Below are positions 1 through 9,207 of a stretch of 64,000 nt of DNA, piece by piece. The position numbers and the translations under genes are program-made. How positions within the stretch are numbered: position 1 is the stretch's first letter; each line of letters begins with the position of its first letter. The notes beneath the pieces were generated by a model, which was given only the letters and a program-made list of their open reading frames with translations, searched no databases and was not told where the DNA came from. Source of the DNA: Chaenocephalus aceratus (Eukaryota; Chordata; Actinopteri; Perciformes; Channichthyidae); contig JAMFTG010000488.1 of NCBI GenBank assembly GCA_023974075.1, positions 248,001-312,000 on the forward strand. The letters are read 5' to 3'.

Positions 1-774
1 AATGAGCTGATCAGATGTTGGCCACTTTGTGATGTCATAATGTTTTTTTGGCTTGTGTAACCATTAGCCAATCAGCAACCAACGTACCCCCTATCACCTG
101 AATCTCCTCCTAGGGGCGTGGTCCTTATTTTCATCTAAAGCAGGGATGGGCAAATGGCGGCCCGTACCTCCTCTTTTTGCGGGCCTCAGATTCATTTATA
201 AAAAACATAATTAATAAAAAAAACAATGTCTGGGTTAGTGTTCATGACTTCATGTGTATGTCATCTTAATCTCAACACACACATTTTCCGTGCTTTCCAA
301 AAGTGTAAAATAGTTGTATTCCACTGTTTAATAACCTGTTCAATACAAACATGCCACTTGTAAAAATGAAATATCATTTCTGTGAACTGATATTTGTTTA
401 GTGAGCTTATTAGAGGATGTTCCCATTTTTTGGGGATGTTCCCTTTGATTGTAAAATGTCAATGAAGATGTCAGACTTAGTATATTTGTTAATAATTACA
501 TACAACACATGGAATTCGTGTGTGTGTGTGTGTGTGTGTGTTCCAAGTGAATCTGCGGCCCCCTGGTGGCCAGTATATCAATGATGTGGCCCTCACCACC
601 ATCAAAGTTGCCCATCCCTGATCTAAAGTAACAGACAGAGAATCAGCACTTTTGAAACAGAGGGGATTATGGGTAATGCTGCAATGATCTGTTTGGTGTT
701 TCAGCCAATCAGAGACAGACTCTGGATATATCTGAGACCTGTGATGTATTGATGAAAAGAGTATCAGGGGACCT
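1..774. mobile_element. TTAA-type miniature element, right part only
   Basis: The right end reads GGGGACCT directly followed by TTAA (775-778). This matches the termini of the elements at 21029-21824, 24445-25139 and 62706-63077. The left end lies before the window. The body is interrupted by a hAT-like element at 141-620. No coding capacity is seen. Assignment to a piggyBac-like group rests only on the TTAA target and the AGGT/ACCT ends. Confidence 0.5.
141..620. mobile_element. hAT-like miniature transposon with perfect 8-bp TSD
   Basis: The ends are inverted repeats: CAGGGATGGGCAAATGG at the left and AGTTGCCCATCCCTG at the right. The element is flanked by a perfect 8-bp duplication ATCTAAAG at 133-140 and 621-628. 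An 8-bp TSD with CAGGG-type ends is typical of hAT elements. The body has no transposase and contains a short (TG)n run near 517-541. It is nested inside the TTAA-type element ending at 774. Confidence 0.85.
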
Positions 775-812
775 TTAACAGCCATCTAGTACCCTTTTCC
801 TTTTCTTTCCAG

Positions 813-1720
813 TTAGAGAGGCCGATCACAGCCTTGCTGACCATGACAGCAGAGAGCAAACAGGAAGTCATATTTCCAGTTTACATCCAGACCATCCGGA
901 AGGTAGGTTTCAAATTGCATTAAAACAGAAAGCAGAACAGTTTAACGGACTCAAACACCCTGTATTGAAATTCCTTTCATTGCACAGACGCACCGAGGTC
1001 ACACATTGGGATAACGCTCGGTTTCCTCCTGTTCGTCATCATCATCCTCTCTGCCTATCTGCGGACTCGGTGAGCTTTACTATGACGATACTAACTAACA
1101 CTAACAATTCAGCAATTATAATAAAATGTTTTAATTGTATTTGTTTTTTCACCACAATTATCAAGAAGATACAGTTTGACCAATCAACGGCGCCAGCTCA
1201 GACAGAGGCTGGACAGCATAGCACAGGTGAGAGGAAGAGTTGAACGATGTATGCTCAATGGCTGTGGAACATTTACTGAGTTGGTCTGAGTCGGAAAATA
1301 CATATCACATATCTCAGCAATGAATTGTAATATGTTTGATATTCTGAGACCTGACTCTAGCTATTTAATTGAACTCTTCACATCTTAAACTGCACTGTAA
1401 CTTTTATTCATGTATTTTATTATCTTTGATTTTTAATGACTGTTTTTAAACGCCATTTTCTTAATGTCTTTCATTTTTGTAAGGCACGTTGAATTGCCTT
1501 GTGTTGAATGGTGCAATATAAATAAACTTGCCTTGCCTTATCAATTGTATTTATATAGCACTATATTGTAATTTACACATTTATCTCAGGGGGATTTACA
1601 GGCATGCTAAACTGTGAACATTATAACATGTTCCCTCTCTTGTTTCAGACCCTGCCGCCGACCAATCACCTGACCCGTATCATTCGTACACGCTGGCGTG
1701 CTGAATGCTCATCGATTTGA
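813..1720 (+). CDS. 3' exons of an upstream Ig-type receptor: stalk, TM and tail (partial, possibly decayed)
   Basis: Four exon-like blocks have usable splice sites: 813-902 (phase 1 to 1), 988-1069 (phase 1 to 2), 1166-1226 (phase 2 to 0) and 1649 to a stop at 1718-1720. The second encodes a clear transmembrane helix (GITLGFLLFVIIILSAYL) followed by basic residues. The phase pattern TM 1-2, tail 2-0, terminal 0-stop is the same as in gene A (19395-19971) and at 3242-3768, which argues that this is another member of the array. In the spliced frame the terminal exon lacks tyrosine motifs. Shifted by one base it would read a Tyr-containing tail ending at 1702-1704, so a one-base lesion or a different splice site is possible. 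The ectodomain would lie before the window. The family assignment is inference from position and exon phases. Confidence 0.45.
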
Positions 1721-2817
1721 GAACAGTTTTTATTCCCACAGCAACATTGGAAATACAATTATTGTTATGAATGCAAATCTTTCAGCCTGTCTTCATTTTT
1801 TCAAGAGAGGCTTGTCGGTGTGTTGCACAAAGTCTAACTTAGTCATACTTCCTGCTCTCTCACAGTGAAGACACTTTCTGCCTGCTCTCGCCTCTGCTTA
1901 ATTTTTCCGCAGAAGAATTCTTATTTATCTTCAAGCGCCGGCTCCTGAACATTTATTAATACATTTTTGTTGATTATTATTTAAACACTTTTACGATCAC
2001 CTCAGTCCAATTAACTATTTGTGTCTCACACAGCACTGTAACTTTATAAATGTATTTTATCTGTCTAATTTAAGCATGTTTTTTAAGAATGACAAATAGT
2101 CAGAATTTTGAGGAAAAAGTCAGAATTCTGAAAATGTTTCCCAAAATAAAATATTCTGACTTCCAAACTGAGCTAAACATCTGAAGTCTCACGATTGGTC
2201 CGATATCGACAACGTGCCACATGTGGTCCTAATCCATTTTTGTAAAATTGAATAACAGAGCTGGATACAAAAAAAAGAATTCAACCTGAAACTACTTTTG
2301 ATGTACTTATTTTTAGTTAGCAAAGAAATAAACCTAATAATTCATTCAAATTGTATGGGAGAGGATAAGGACATCATGTGAACATTTTCGGTTGACAAAA
2401 AACGTTCTGATATTGAAAAAAGTGAGAATTCTGAGAAAATGTTAAGAACATTCAGAATTCATCTGAGAAAAAGTCAGACTTTTTCGAAAAATTGTATTCT
2501 GAGAAAAACAGTTGTTTTTGTTGAAGAAAGTCAAATCTGAATTTTGTGAAAAAGTATAAATTCACAGAATTCCCAAAAAAGTCAGACTTTTTAGAAAAAT
2601 GTTATTCTGAGAAAAAGTCATCATTTGGGGAAAACGTTTTTTTTCCAAGAAAAAGTCAAATTGTGAAAAAGTCAGAATTTTGTGAAAGAAGTGAAAGTCT
2701 GACTTTTTAGAGAAATGTGATTCTGAGAAAAAGTCAGAATCTTAACGGTTAGAAACTCTGAAATGCTTCTTTACCTGAAGTGGTCCAGTTTTTTTAATGC
2801 ATTATTTCTGAAGGACA
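1721..2817. repeat. Intergenic stretch with degenerate A-rich tandem array (about 2085-2745)
   Basis: Repeated variants of GAGAAAAAGTCAGAATTCTG run through about 2085-2745, with a period near 20 bp and heavy degeneration. The preceding 360 bases show no exon with splice sites. A simple-sequence array common in fish intergenic DNA is the likeliest description. Confidence 0.55.
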
Positions 2818-3125
2818 TTACAAATACCAATGATGTTTATTACACACGGCATCTATCTGTCCGTCCTGGGAGAGGGATCCCTCCTCTGCTGCTCTCCCTG
2901 AGGTTTCTCCCATGTTCCCTTTAAACTGTGGGTTTTCTCCGGAAGTTTTTCCTTGTACGATGTGAGGGTCTAAGGACAGAGGGTCTGAGGACAGAGGGTC
3001 TAAGGACAGAGGGTGTTGTATTGTCATACTGATATTCTGTACACACTGTGAAGTCCACTGAGACTAACATTTGTGATATTGGGCTAAATAAATAAACATT
3101 GATTGATGATTGATTGATTGATTTA
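2818..3125 (-). repeat. Interspersed repeat, minus copy of the 4200-4420 repeat
   Basis: The stretch contains the minus-strand version of a repeat also present on the + strand at about 4209-4420. Both share a short internal array based on CCCTCTGTCCTTAGA and the block around GGAGAGCAGCAGAGGAGGGA. A GATT-rich tail lies at 3090-3125. The two copies flank the TM/tail exons at 3242-3768 as an inverted pair. No coding function is supported. Confidence 0.65.
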
Positions 3126-3241
3126 TACTGATCTGAAAATGAATAAGATTTAACATTTTCTGTCAGAATCTTAAGGGTTTACTGGAAAAAATATTTATTA
3201 AGGCAACCATTAAACTAATGCATGTCTTTCTGCATTTCTAG

Positions 3242-3768
3242 ATAAAACTATAATAATAATATTTATTGTAGTCATAATTGTGACGCTGCTGGCTCTGATC
3301 CTGACAGCTGTTCTTCTTCTGTGTTGTTGCAGGAGGTAAATAATTTCACCTTTAAATAATTTGTCTTTGTGGACATAACGTAAAACCTACCTTACATCTC
3401 TCAGTTCTGTCCTTTTTTGTAAGGCAATTAATAGCGTTGTAAGACTAAGATAGATTTATTTTCAAGATTTCTAAATCATAAATTGTTTTTGACAAACTAA
3501 ATCCAGGAAGAAGAACACTCTGGACTCTCCCAATGAAGCGAATGACTCTGTGCACAGTGTGAAGGTTAGAGAATCATGAAAGGTGGTTTATTAAACGTAT
3601 AACGCATTTCTAGATCAAATCTAACAGAAGGCCTGTTTTAAATTGAGTCATGTTGTCGTTGCTCCCCATCAGCTGGACTCTGGTCCTGAGTACCAACATG
3701 TCTCAGGCTTCGAGTCCATCTCAGCAGCACAGACTGAAGACTCTGAGCAACAGGAAGAGCTAATGTGA
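3242..3768 (+). CDS. TM and cytoplasmic-tail exons of a short-tailed CD22-like receptor (3' end only)
   Basis: There are three exons: 3242-3335 (phase 1 to 2), 3507-3564 (phase 2 to 0) and 3673-3768, with the stop at 3766-3768. The first encodes a long hydrophobic helix (FIVVIIVTLLALILTAVLLL) followed by CCCRRKK. The second and third read KKNTLDSPNEAND and LDSGPEYQHVSGFES and end in the acidic EEQ-type C terminus EEL(M). Exon sizes, phases and residues match gene A's tail (SEANEPIETVE, LESNPDYINLSDL), so the two are paralogous. The single tyrosine motif is EYQHV, not a strict ITIM because Pro is at -2. No Ig exon directly precedes it in the window. It is either the end of a gene starting before position 1 or an alternative terminal exon set to 988-1720. 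Confidence 0.7.
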
Positions 3769-4080
3769 AGCATCACATGTTACACCATGCACTGTTTATT
3801 GTAAACATCTCAAAGACACCTCACCAGACGGCACACTTCACATGTTGCAGTGGCTGATTGGAAGAAACCGAGAGCTTCTCTAATAACTTTTGCTACTTTG
3901 AACATCATTTCAGTCCCCTCTCACTCCTGCAGGAGGCGCCACTGTGCAGAAAGACAAAAATGTTTCTGAACAGGTAAATATATTTGGCAAGCCGAAAGCA
4001 CTGAGTGAACAACACAGCTTTCACAGGTTGGAGAGGAAAGAGCAGAATAGGTGTTAGGAGATGGAGAAAATCAAATCAAG
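3769..4080. other. 3' flank without recognised features
   Basis: This follows the stop at 3766-3768 and probably includes 3' UTR. I see no clear AATAAA and no further exon. Confidence 0.4.
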
Positions 4081-4700
4081 TGTTATTTATGTAGCACATT
4101 TATAAACGATTTTTGGTGGAGCCAAAGTGCTGTACATATAATAAAAATAGCCTACAGTAGAGACACTTTACAGCAAATACAACAGCACAGATTGTTCAGA
4201 ATATCAGTATGAGAAAAACGACACCCTCTGTCCTTAGACCCTCAGACCCTCTGTCCTTAGACCCTCTGTCCTCAGACCCTCTGTCCTTAGACCCTCACAT
4301 CGTACAAGGAAACTCTTCCAGAGAAAACCCACAGTTTAAAGGGAACATGGGAGAAACCTCAGGGAGAGCAGCAGAGGAGGGATCCCTCTCCAGGACGGAC
4401 AGACGTGCAATAGATGCCGTGTGTAAATCCAAGAGATTATACATTTTACAGCATATAGACCGAATGTTAGGAAATGCATGTGTCTGTAATAAGAAGATGA
4501 ATCCACGAGGATGTCAGCTACAATCCTGTGGAAGCCATCAGGGAAGCAGCATGACGAGACCCAAGGCAGGACCGCAGAGACAGGTTCAGCCACGACCCGA
4601 AGTCCACGACTTAATCCAGAACTCAGGATAGAGGATCCAAGACACAGGACTACAGCAAGAGGATCAGCCTCGACTCCGGATCCCGGCGTAGATATAGATA
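4081..4700 (+). repeat. Interspersed repeat cluster, plus copy of the 2818-3125 repeat
   Basis: It starts with a fish LINE/SINE-tail-like block (GTTATTTATGTAGCAC) and includes the CCCTCTGTCCTTAGA array and the GGAGAGCAGCAGAGGAGGGA block shared with 2818-3125. The open frames here are repeat translations with counterparts in the inverted copy. They are not evidence for a gene. Confidence 0.6.
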
Positions 4701-5859
4701 GATAGAAAGATTTGGTTTATCGGCACAAGAGAATACACAGCCACAGACAGAGAGGGGAAAGGTCATTGGATAAAAGTTATTCTTGATAACCCTCTAGAAA
4801 GATCTCATGAACTTCCCCACTCAATCTATCAAGACCCGAGCAGTTCTATTAGATATAGGATAAGAAACAGAGAGAGGGAGCACAACAACCTATCTCTTCG
4901 TCAGATGCACTCCCCCGCTTATCTAAGCGACTCTGTACCCCGTTACCCTCTACAAGGCCATAGACCAGCAGAGGGAAAATGGGGGGTGGGTAAGGGTTTT
5001 TAAGAATAAACCGCAAGGGTCTAAAGGGAAAAAATATGAAATATAAGGTACTATATTTTAAGTAATCCTATCTACTATTCCTATATTCGAATAATGTATA
5101 AACTATTTTAAAATACTTTATGAAATCCTATGTTATGTTATAAATATTAAAATAAAGAACTAAGTAAATAACTAAATGAATAAATAGATAATTAAACAAA
5201 AGCCAGAGAGAAAAAGTGAGTTTTAAGTGTTGATTTAAAAACCCCCAGGGTCTGGGCCGACCTCGCATGGAGGGGCAAAGTATTCCAGAGCCTAGGGCCA
5301 GCCTCGGGTTGTAAGCCTGGTCTTAGGCACGATCACCAGCAGCTGATCAGCCGACCTTAAGGCTCTGCCTGGGGTGTAGCGATGGAGGAGTTCGGCTATA
5401 TAGGCAGTAGTGTTGTCACGATACCAACATTTTCGTTTCAATACCAATACCAAGTCAAGAATTGCGATTCCGATTCTTTTTCTTTTATTATTTTCATGAT
5501 AAATACAATTGTAGTTTATCTGTTAGCCTAAGTGTTTTCTTACAACATGGTCACTTCTTTATACTTGAGTTTATGTGATTTATTTGATAGTTAACTTTAT
5601 ATTTTATTAACATGTAATAGTAGGCTACAGTAATATAAATAATTATTGACAAAATGTATACATTGCAGATGTTAGCCACATTGGTAAGTTAGCTAAAAAG
5701 ATAGCCTTCCTGACACTAAAAACAAACACAAATAACAGACACATCTCTAATAAAGGACTAGTGAATCAGCAACACATTCAAAATAGTCATTAAAAAGCAA
5801 AGAGAATAAAATAAACATGCTTATATAGAAGAAGACAGGTATACAAAACATAAATAACA
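4701..5859. repeat. Repeat-rich intergenic DNA
   Basis: About 5225-5400 (AGTATTCCAGAGCCTAGGGC onward) resembles a widespread fish interspersed repeat. About 5410-5480 (GTTGTCACGATACCAACATT) is another repeat-like terminus. The remainder is AT-rich with short GATA runs (4690-4706). No exon or RNA gene is recognised. Confidence 0.4.
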
Positions 5860-6117
5860 GTTACAGTGCAGTGTGAGTCTTCATCCTGGATTTAAAAATA
5901 GCAGTTTAGTCACATTACCAAGTTTGACCCAACATGCCTCCTGTAATTTCAGCGAGGACTTTAACACGAATGGCATGGCAGTAAAAAGGCCAATAAGAAG
6001 CTGTGTCGAAAAACCAACTCAAAACAACTACTCGGGTCCATTACTGAGAATTAACTCACTAACATTCGCTCATGCTTTTCTTCTGCTGCTTTAAACCAGA
6101 GGGAGACTGACCTGGAA
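5860..6117. repeat. Interspersed repeat, uninterrupted copy
   Basis: This stretch recurs at about 20925-21028 plus 21829-22000, where a TTAA-type element interrupts it. Here GAGGACTTTAACACGAATGG is continuous, so it acts as the empty-site reference for that insertion. No function is inferred. Confidence 0.7.
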
Positions 6118-6139
6118 GGAAACAGGAGGGTCTTGTTCA

Positions 6140-6623
6140 ACTTATTGGATAGATGGAACTTTATTTGTCATTGTACAAGTACAACGGAATTACAACAGAC
6201 TCAAGGTGCCAACACGCAACAACAAGACAATATAAAAACAGCAAGACAATATAAAAACAACAAGACACTATAGAAACAATAAAAACAATAAATGGGACTT
6301 AAAAAAAAGGGAATATGTACATAAATAAATAATAGATAAATTAAATTGCACCTCGTATTGCACGGTTTATATAACTTAAATATCAGCAGCGTTTAGTGCA
6401 CACATGGCCCTGGGAAAGAAACTGAATTTGAGTCTGTTTGTCCGGGAAGACATGGTACGGAAGCGCCTGCCTGAGCGCAGCCGTACGAAGTGCTCGTTAC
6501 CCGGGTGGTGAGGGTCCTTGAGGATCTTGACTGCCTTCTTAAGGCAACGAGAGCTGTACAGTACCTCCAGGGAGGGGAGGGGGCAACCGATGATCTTCTG
6601 GGCCGAGTTGATGACCCTTTGGA
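6140..6623 (-). repeat. LINE/SINE 3'-tail-like repeat upstream of the duplication boundary
   Basis: It opens with GGAACTTTATTTGTCATTGT, a tail type common to fish retroposons, and continues with GC-richer sequence around 6410-6620. It ends abruptly at 6623/6624, where homology to 24786 onward begins. The open frame on the minus strand crosses this junction and is not a gene. Confidence 0.4.
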
Positions 6624-6977
6624 GTGAGTTCCTTTAACATCCTGCTTCTTTCCACATGCTCTCTCCAGTACAGGTTAGCTCTGAGTGTTAGCGATGCTAA
6701 TGTCAACAAAGACCATATTATTTCCAATACACGCCGCGCATTGTTTCTGATAGCAACGTTTCTGATAGGGCCGTGGGCGTAAACCCAGACCACATTTTTA
6801 GCAATGTTGTCATGACCGCAGCAAATCGTCTCCATCGTACCCCCATTTTTAGAGATGTGGGTAAGGAGGAAAAGAGAGGAGGTTGTATTTTCAGACACTT
6901 TCTGAGTGTCCTGACTGAGCGGCACATATTTATGTATAAAATAAATCAAAACGTGCATTTTGCATGACAGGTGACCT
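6624..6977. mobile_element. TTAA-type miniature element, truncated copy
   Basis: This is the right half of the element found complete at 24445-25139. It ends GGTGACCT and is followed by TTAA (6978-6981). Its left half is missing because the duplication boundary falls inside it. Confidence 0.8.
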
Positions 6978-7210
6978 TTAAGCTCTGTTGTTACTTAACC
7001 CCACAGAGCACATTTTTATCGGGTGGTTTGTTTAATACTACTGGATCATCTATCAACAAGGATATGTTATGTTGACGGATAGTACGTTTCTCACTTTGCA
7101 ACTTCTTTCTTTCTCCTTATTCAGTCGTTTTATCTCAGTATCTATACAACGATGCAACTATTTTTATGGCGTTGTTCTCGAGGGACACGTCTGTCTGTAA
7201 TAATGATGGT

Positions 7211-8602
7211 AGCACCTCCCACCTCAGCTGTGACCTCCCACCTCAGCTGTGACTCCCACCTCGGCTGTGACCTCCCACCTCGGCTGTGACCTCCCACCTC
7301 GGCTGTGACCTCCCACCTCAGCTGTGACCTCCCACCTCAGCTGTGACCTCCCACCTCAGCTGTATACCTCCCACCTCGGCTGTGACCTCCCACCTCGGCT
7401 GTGACCTCCCACCTCAGCTGTATACCTCCCACCTCAGCTGTGATCTCCCACCTCAGCTGTGACTCCCACCTCGGCTGTGACCTCCCACCTCGGCTGTGAC
7501 CTCCCACCTCAGCTGTATACCTCCCACCTCAGCTGTGACTCCCACCTCAGCTGTGACTCCCACCTCAGCTGTACACCTCCCACCTCAGCTGTGACCTCCC
7601 ACCTCAGCTGTATACCTCCCACCTCAGCTGTATACCTCCCACCTCGGCTGTATACCTCCCACCTCGGCTGTATACCTCCCACCTCGGCTGTATACCTCCC
7701 ACCTCGGCTGTGACCTCCCACCTCGGCTGTGACCTCCCACCTCGGCTGTCACCTCCCACCTCAGCTGTATACCTCCCACCTCAGCTGTGACCTCCCACCT
7801 CAGCTGTGACTCCCACCTCAGCTGTGACCTCCCACCTCGGCTGTGACCTCCCACCTCAGCTGTGTACCTCCCACCTCAGCTCTGACCTCCCACCTCAGCT
7901 GTCACCTCCCACCTCAGCTGTATCCTTCCCACCTCGGCTGTGACCTCCCACCTCAGCTGTCACCTCCCACCTCAGCTGTCACCTCCCACCTCAGCTGTAT
8001 ACCTCCCACCTCAGCTGTATACCTCCCACCTCAGCTGTGTACCTCCCACCTCAGCTCTGACCTCCCACCTCAGCTGTCACCTCCCACCTCAGCTGTGTAC
8101 CTCCCACCTCAGCTGTCACCTCCCACCTCAGCTGTGACCTCCCACCTCAGCTGTGACCTCCCACCTCAGCTGTATACCTCCCACCTCAGCTGTATACCTC
8201 CCACCTCAGCTGTGACCTCCCACCTCAGCTGTATACCTCCCACCTCAGCTGTATACCTCCCACCTCAGCTGTGACCTCCCACCTCAGCTGTGACCTCCCA
8301 CCTCAGCTGTGTACCTCCCACCTCAGCTCTGACCTCCCACCTCAGCTGTCACCTCCCACCTCAGCTGTGTACCTCCCACCTCAGCTGTCACCTCCCACCT
8401 CAGCTGTGACCTCCCACCTCAGCTGTATACCTCCCACCTCAGCTGTATACCTCCCACCTCAGCTGTGACCTCCCACCTCAGCTGTGACCTCCCACCTCAG
8501 CTGTATACCTCCCACCTCAGCTGTGACCTCCCACCTCAGCTGTCACCTCCCACCTCAGCTGTCACCTCCAACCTCAGCTGTATCCCTCCCACCTCAGCTG
8601 TG
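7211..8602 (+). repeat. Minisatellite of 18-20 bp units with CAGCTG, upstream of gene A
   Basis: Roughly 70 head-to-tail units are variants of GACCTCCCACCTCAGCTGT (18, 19 or 20 bp, differing at the junction: GTGAC, GTCAC, GTATAC, GTGTAC, CTGAC). Most units contain the palindromic E-box CAGCTG. A CGGCTG variant is concentrated in 7255-7780. The array ends about 605 bp before the gene A start codon. It is open in several frames because its composition excludes stops, so the translated PPTSAV/TSHLSC repeats are not a protein. Confidence 0.97.
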
Positions 8603-9011
8603 TAGAGGTATTTATAGACGCAAACCACATCCAAACGTCTGCTCTCAAACATTCTCTCTACAACGTGAACTCTGCCTACCGCCTTAATGTTAACATGTAG
8701 AAAGCCATGAGGTACAAATAAAGTAAATGTGGTTGTCTTTTACTTTACACGTACACTCAGACTACAATGGCCGTCTGGCTGCATGTTTATGGCACGAATA
8801 TCTTTTGTACCTGGGTTTTAAATACGCTGATCCTTACTTTTAATAGAAGGTAAAAAGAGATAAAATAGGGGTTAACCTTGTTCTTTTATATCCTTAAGAG
8901 AATTGTGAGATGCCCTTTCGGGGACAAAAGGACTCCCTGCTTGTCATTTCCATTAACTTAACTTTTATTTGGGGATTTACAGTAATCCATGAGCTCATAT
9001 ATATTAATAAT

Positions 9012-9033
9012 GTAAAGAGGAAGGAAACCAGGC
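9012..9033 (+). promoter_or_regulatory. ETS/PU.1-like box in the gene A promoter
   Basis: The core AAAGAGGAAGGAA with flanking conserved bases lies about 195 bp upstream of the ATG. The same block occurs before gene B (27635-27656) and, with one substitution, before gene C (48791-48812), where the surrounding sequence is otherwise diverged. It resembles the PU.1 consensus AAAGAGGAAGTG. No TATA box is evident. Function is inferred from conservation and position. Confidence 0.5.
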
Positions 9034-9207
9034 TAGTTTTAAACAGCTTGGAGTATATTTTACAGAACTGTACCAGCTGCAGAAGGAACACTGTCTTCAA
9101 AGACCATATCCTCCTTATTTCTGTAGAAATGTTTTTGGTGATGTGCTGATAGAGTATTTCTCATGTGTGATCTACCTGCAAATCTAACAGAGACGTGAGG
9201 AGCAGCT

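Noticed and set aside
6539..6958. 139-residue minus-strand open frame
   Set aside because: It crosses the duplication boundary and lies mostly in a miniature transposon. The counterpart at 24812-25120 is repeat too.
7211..8602. Possible CRISPR-like repeat array
   Set aside because: The units are contiguous without unique spacers, and the genome is clearly a vertebrate one. It is a minisatellite.
7459..8687. Open frames reading PPTSAV/TSHLSC repeats, several over 60 residues
   Set aside because: They are translations of the 18-20 bp minisatellite, which lacks stop codons by composition. There are equal-quality frames in both strands and no splice or promoter context.
8910..9149. 79-residue open frame conserved in both duplicate copies (also 27533-27772)
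   Set aside because: Conservation is explained by the segmental duplication. It overlaps the promoter region just upstream of the signal-peptide exon, has a competing minus-strand frame and is not present at gene C.
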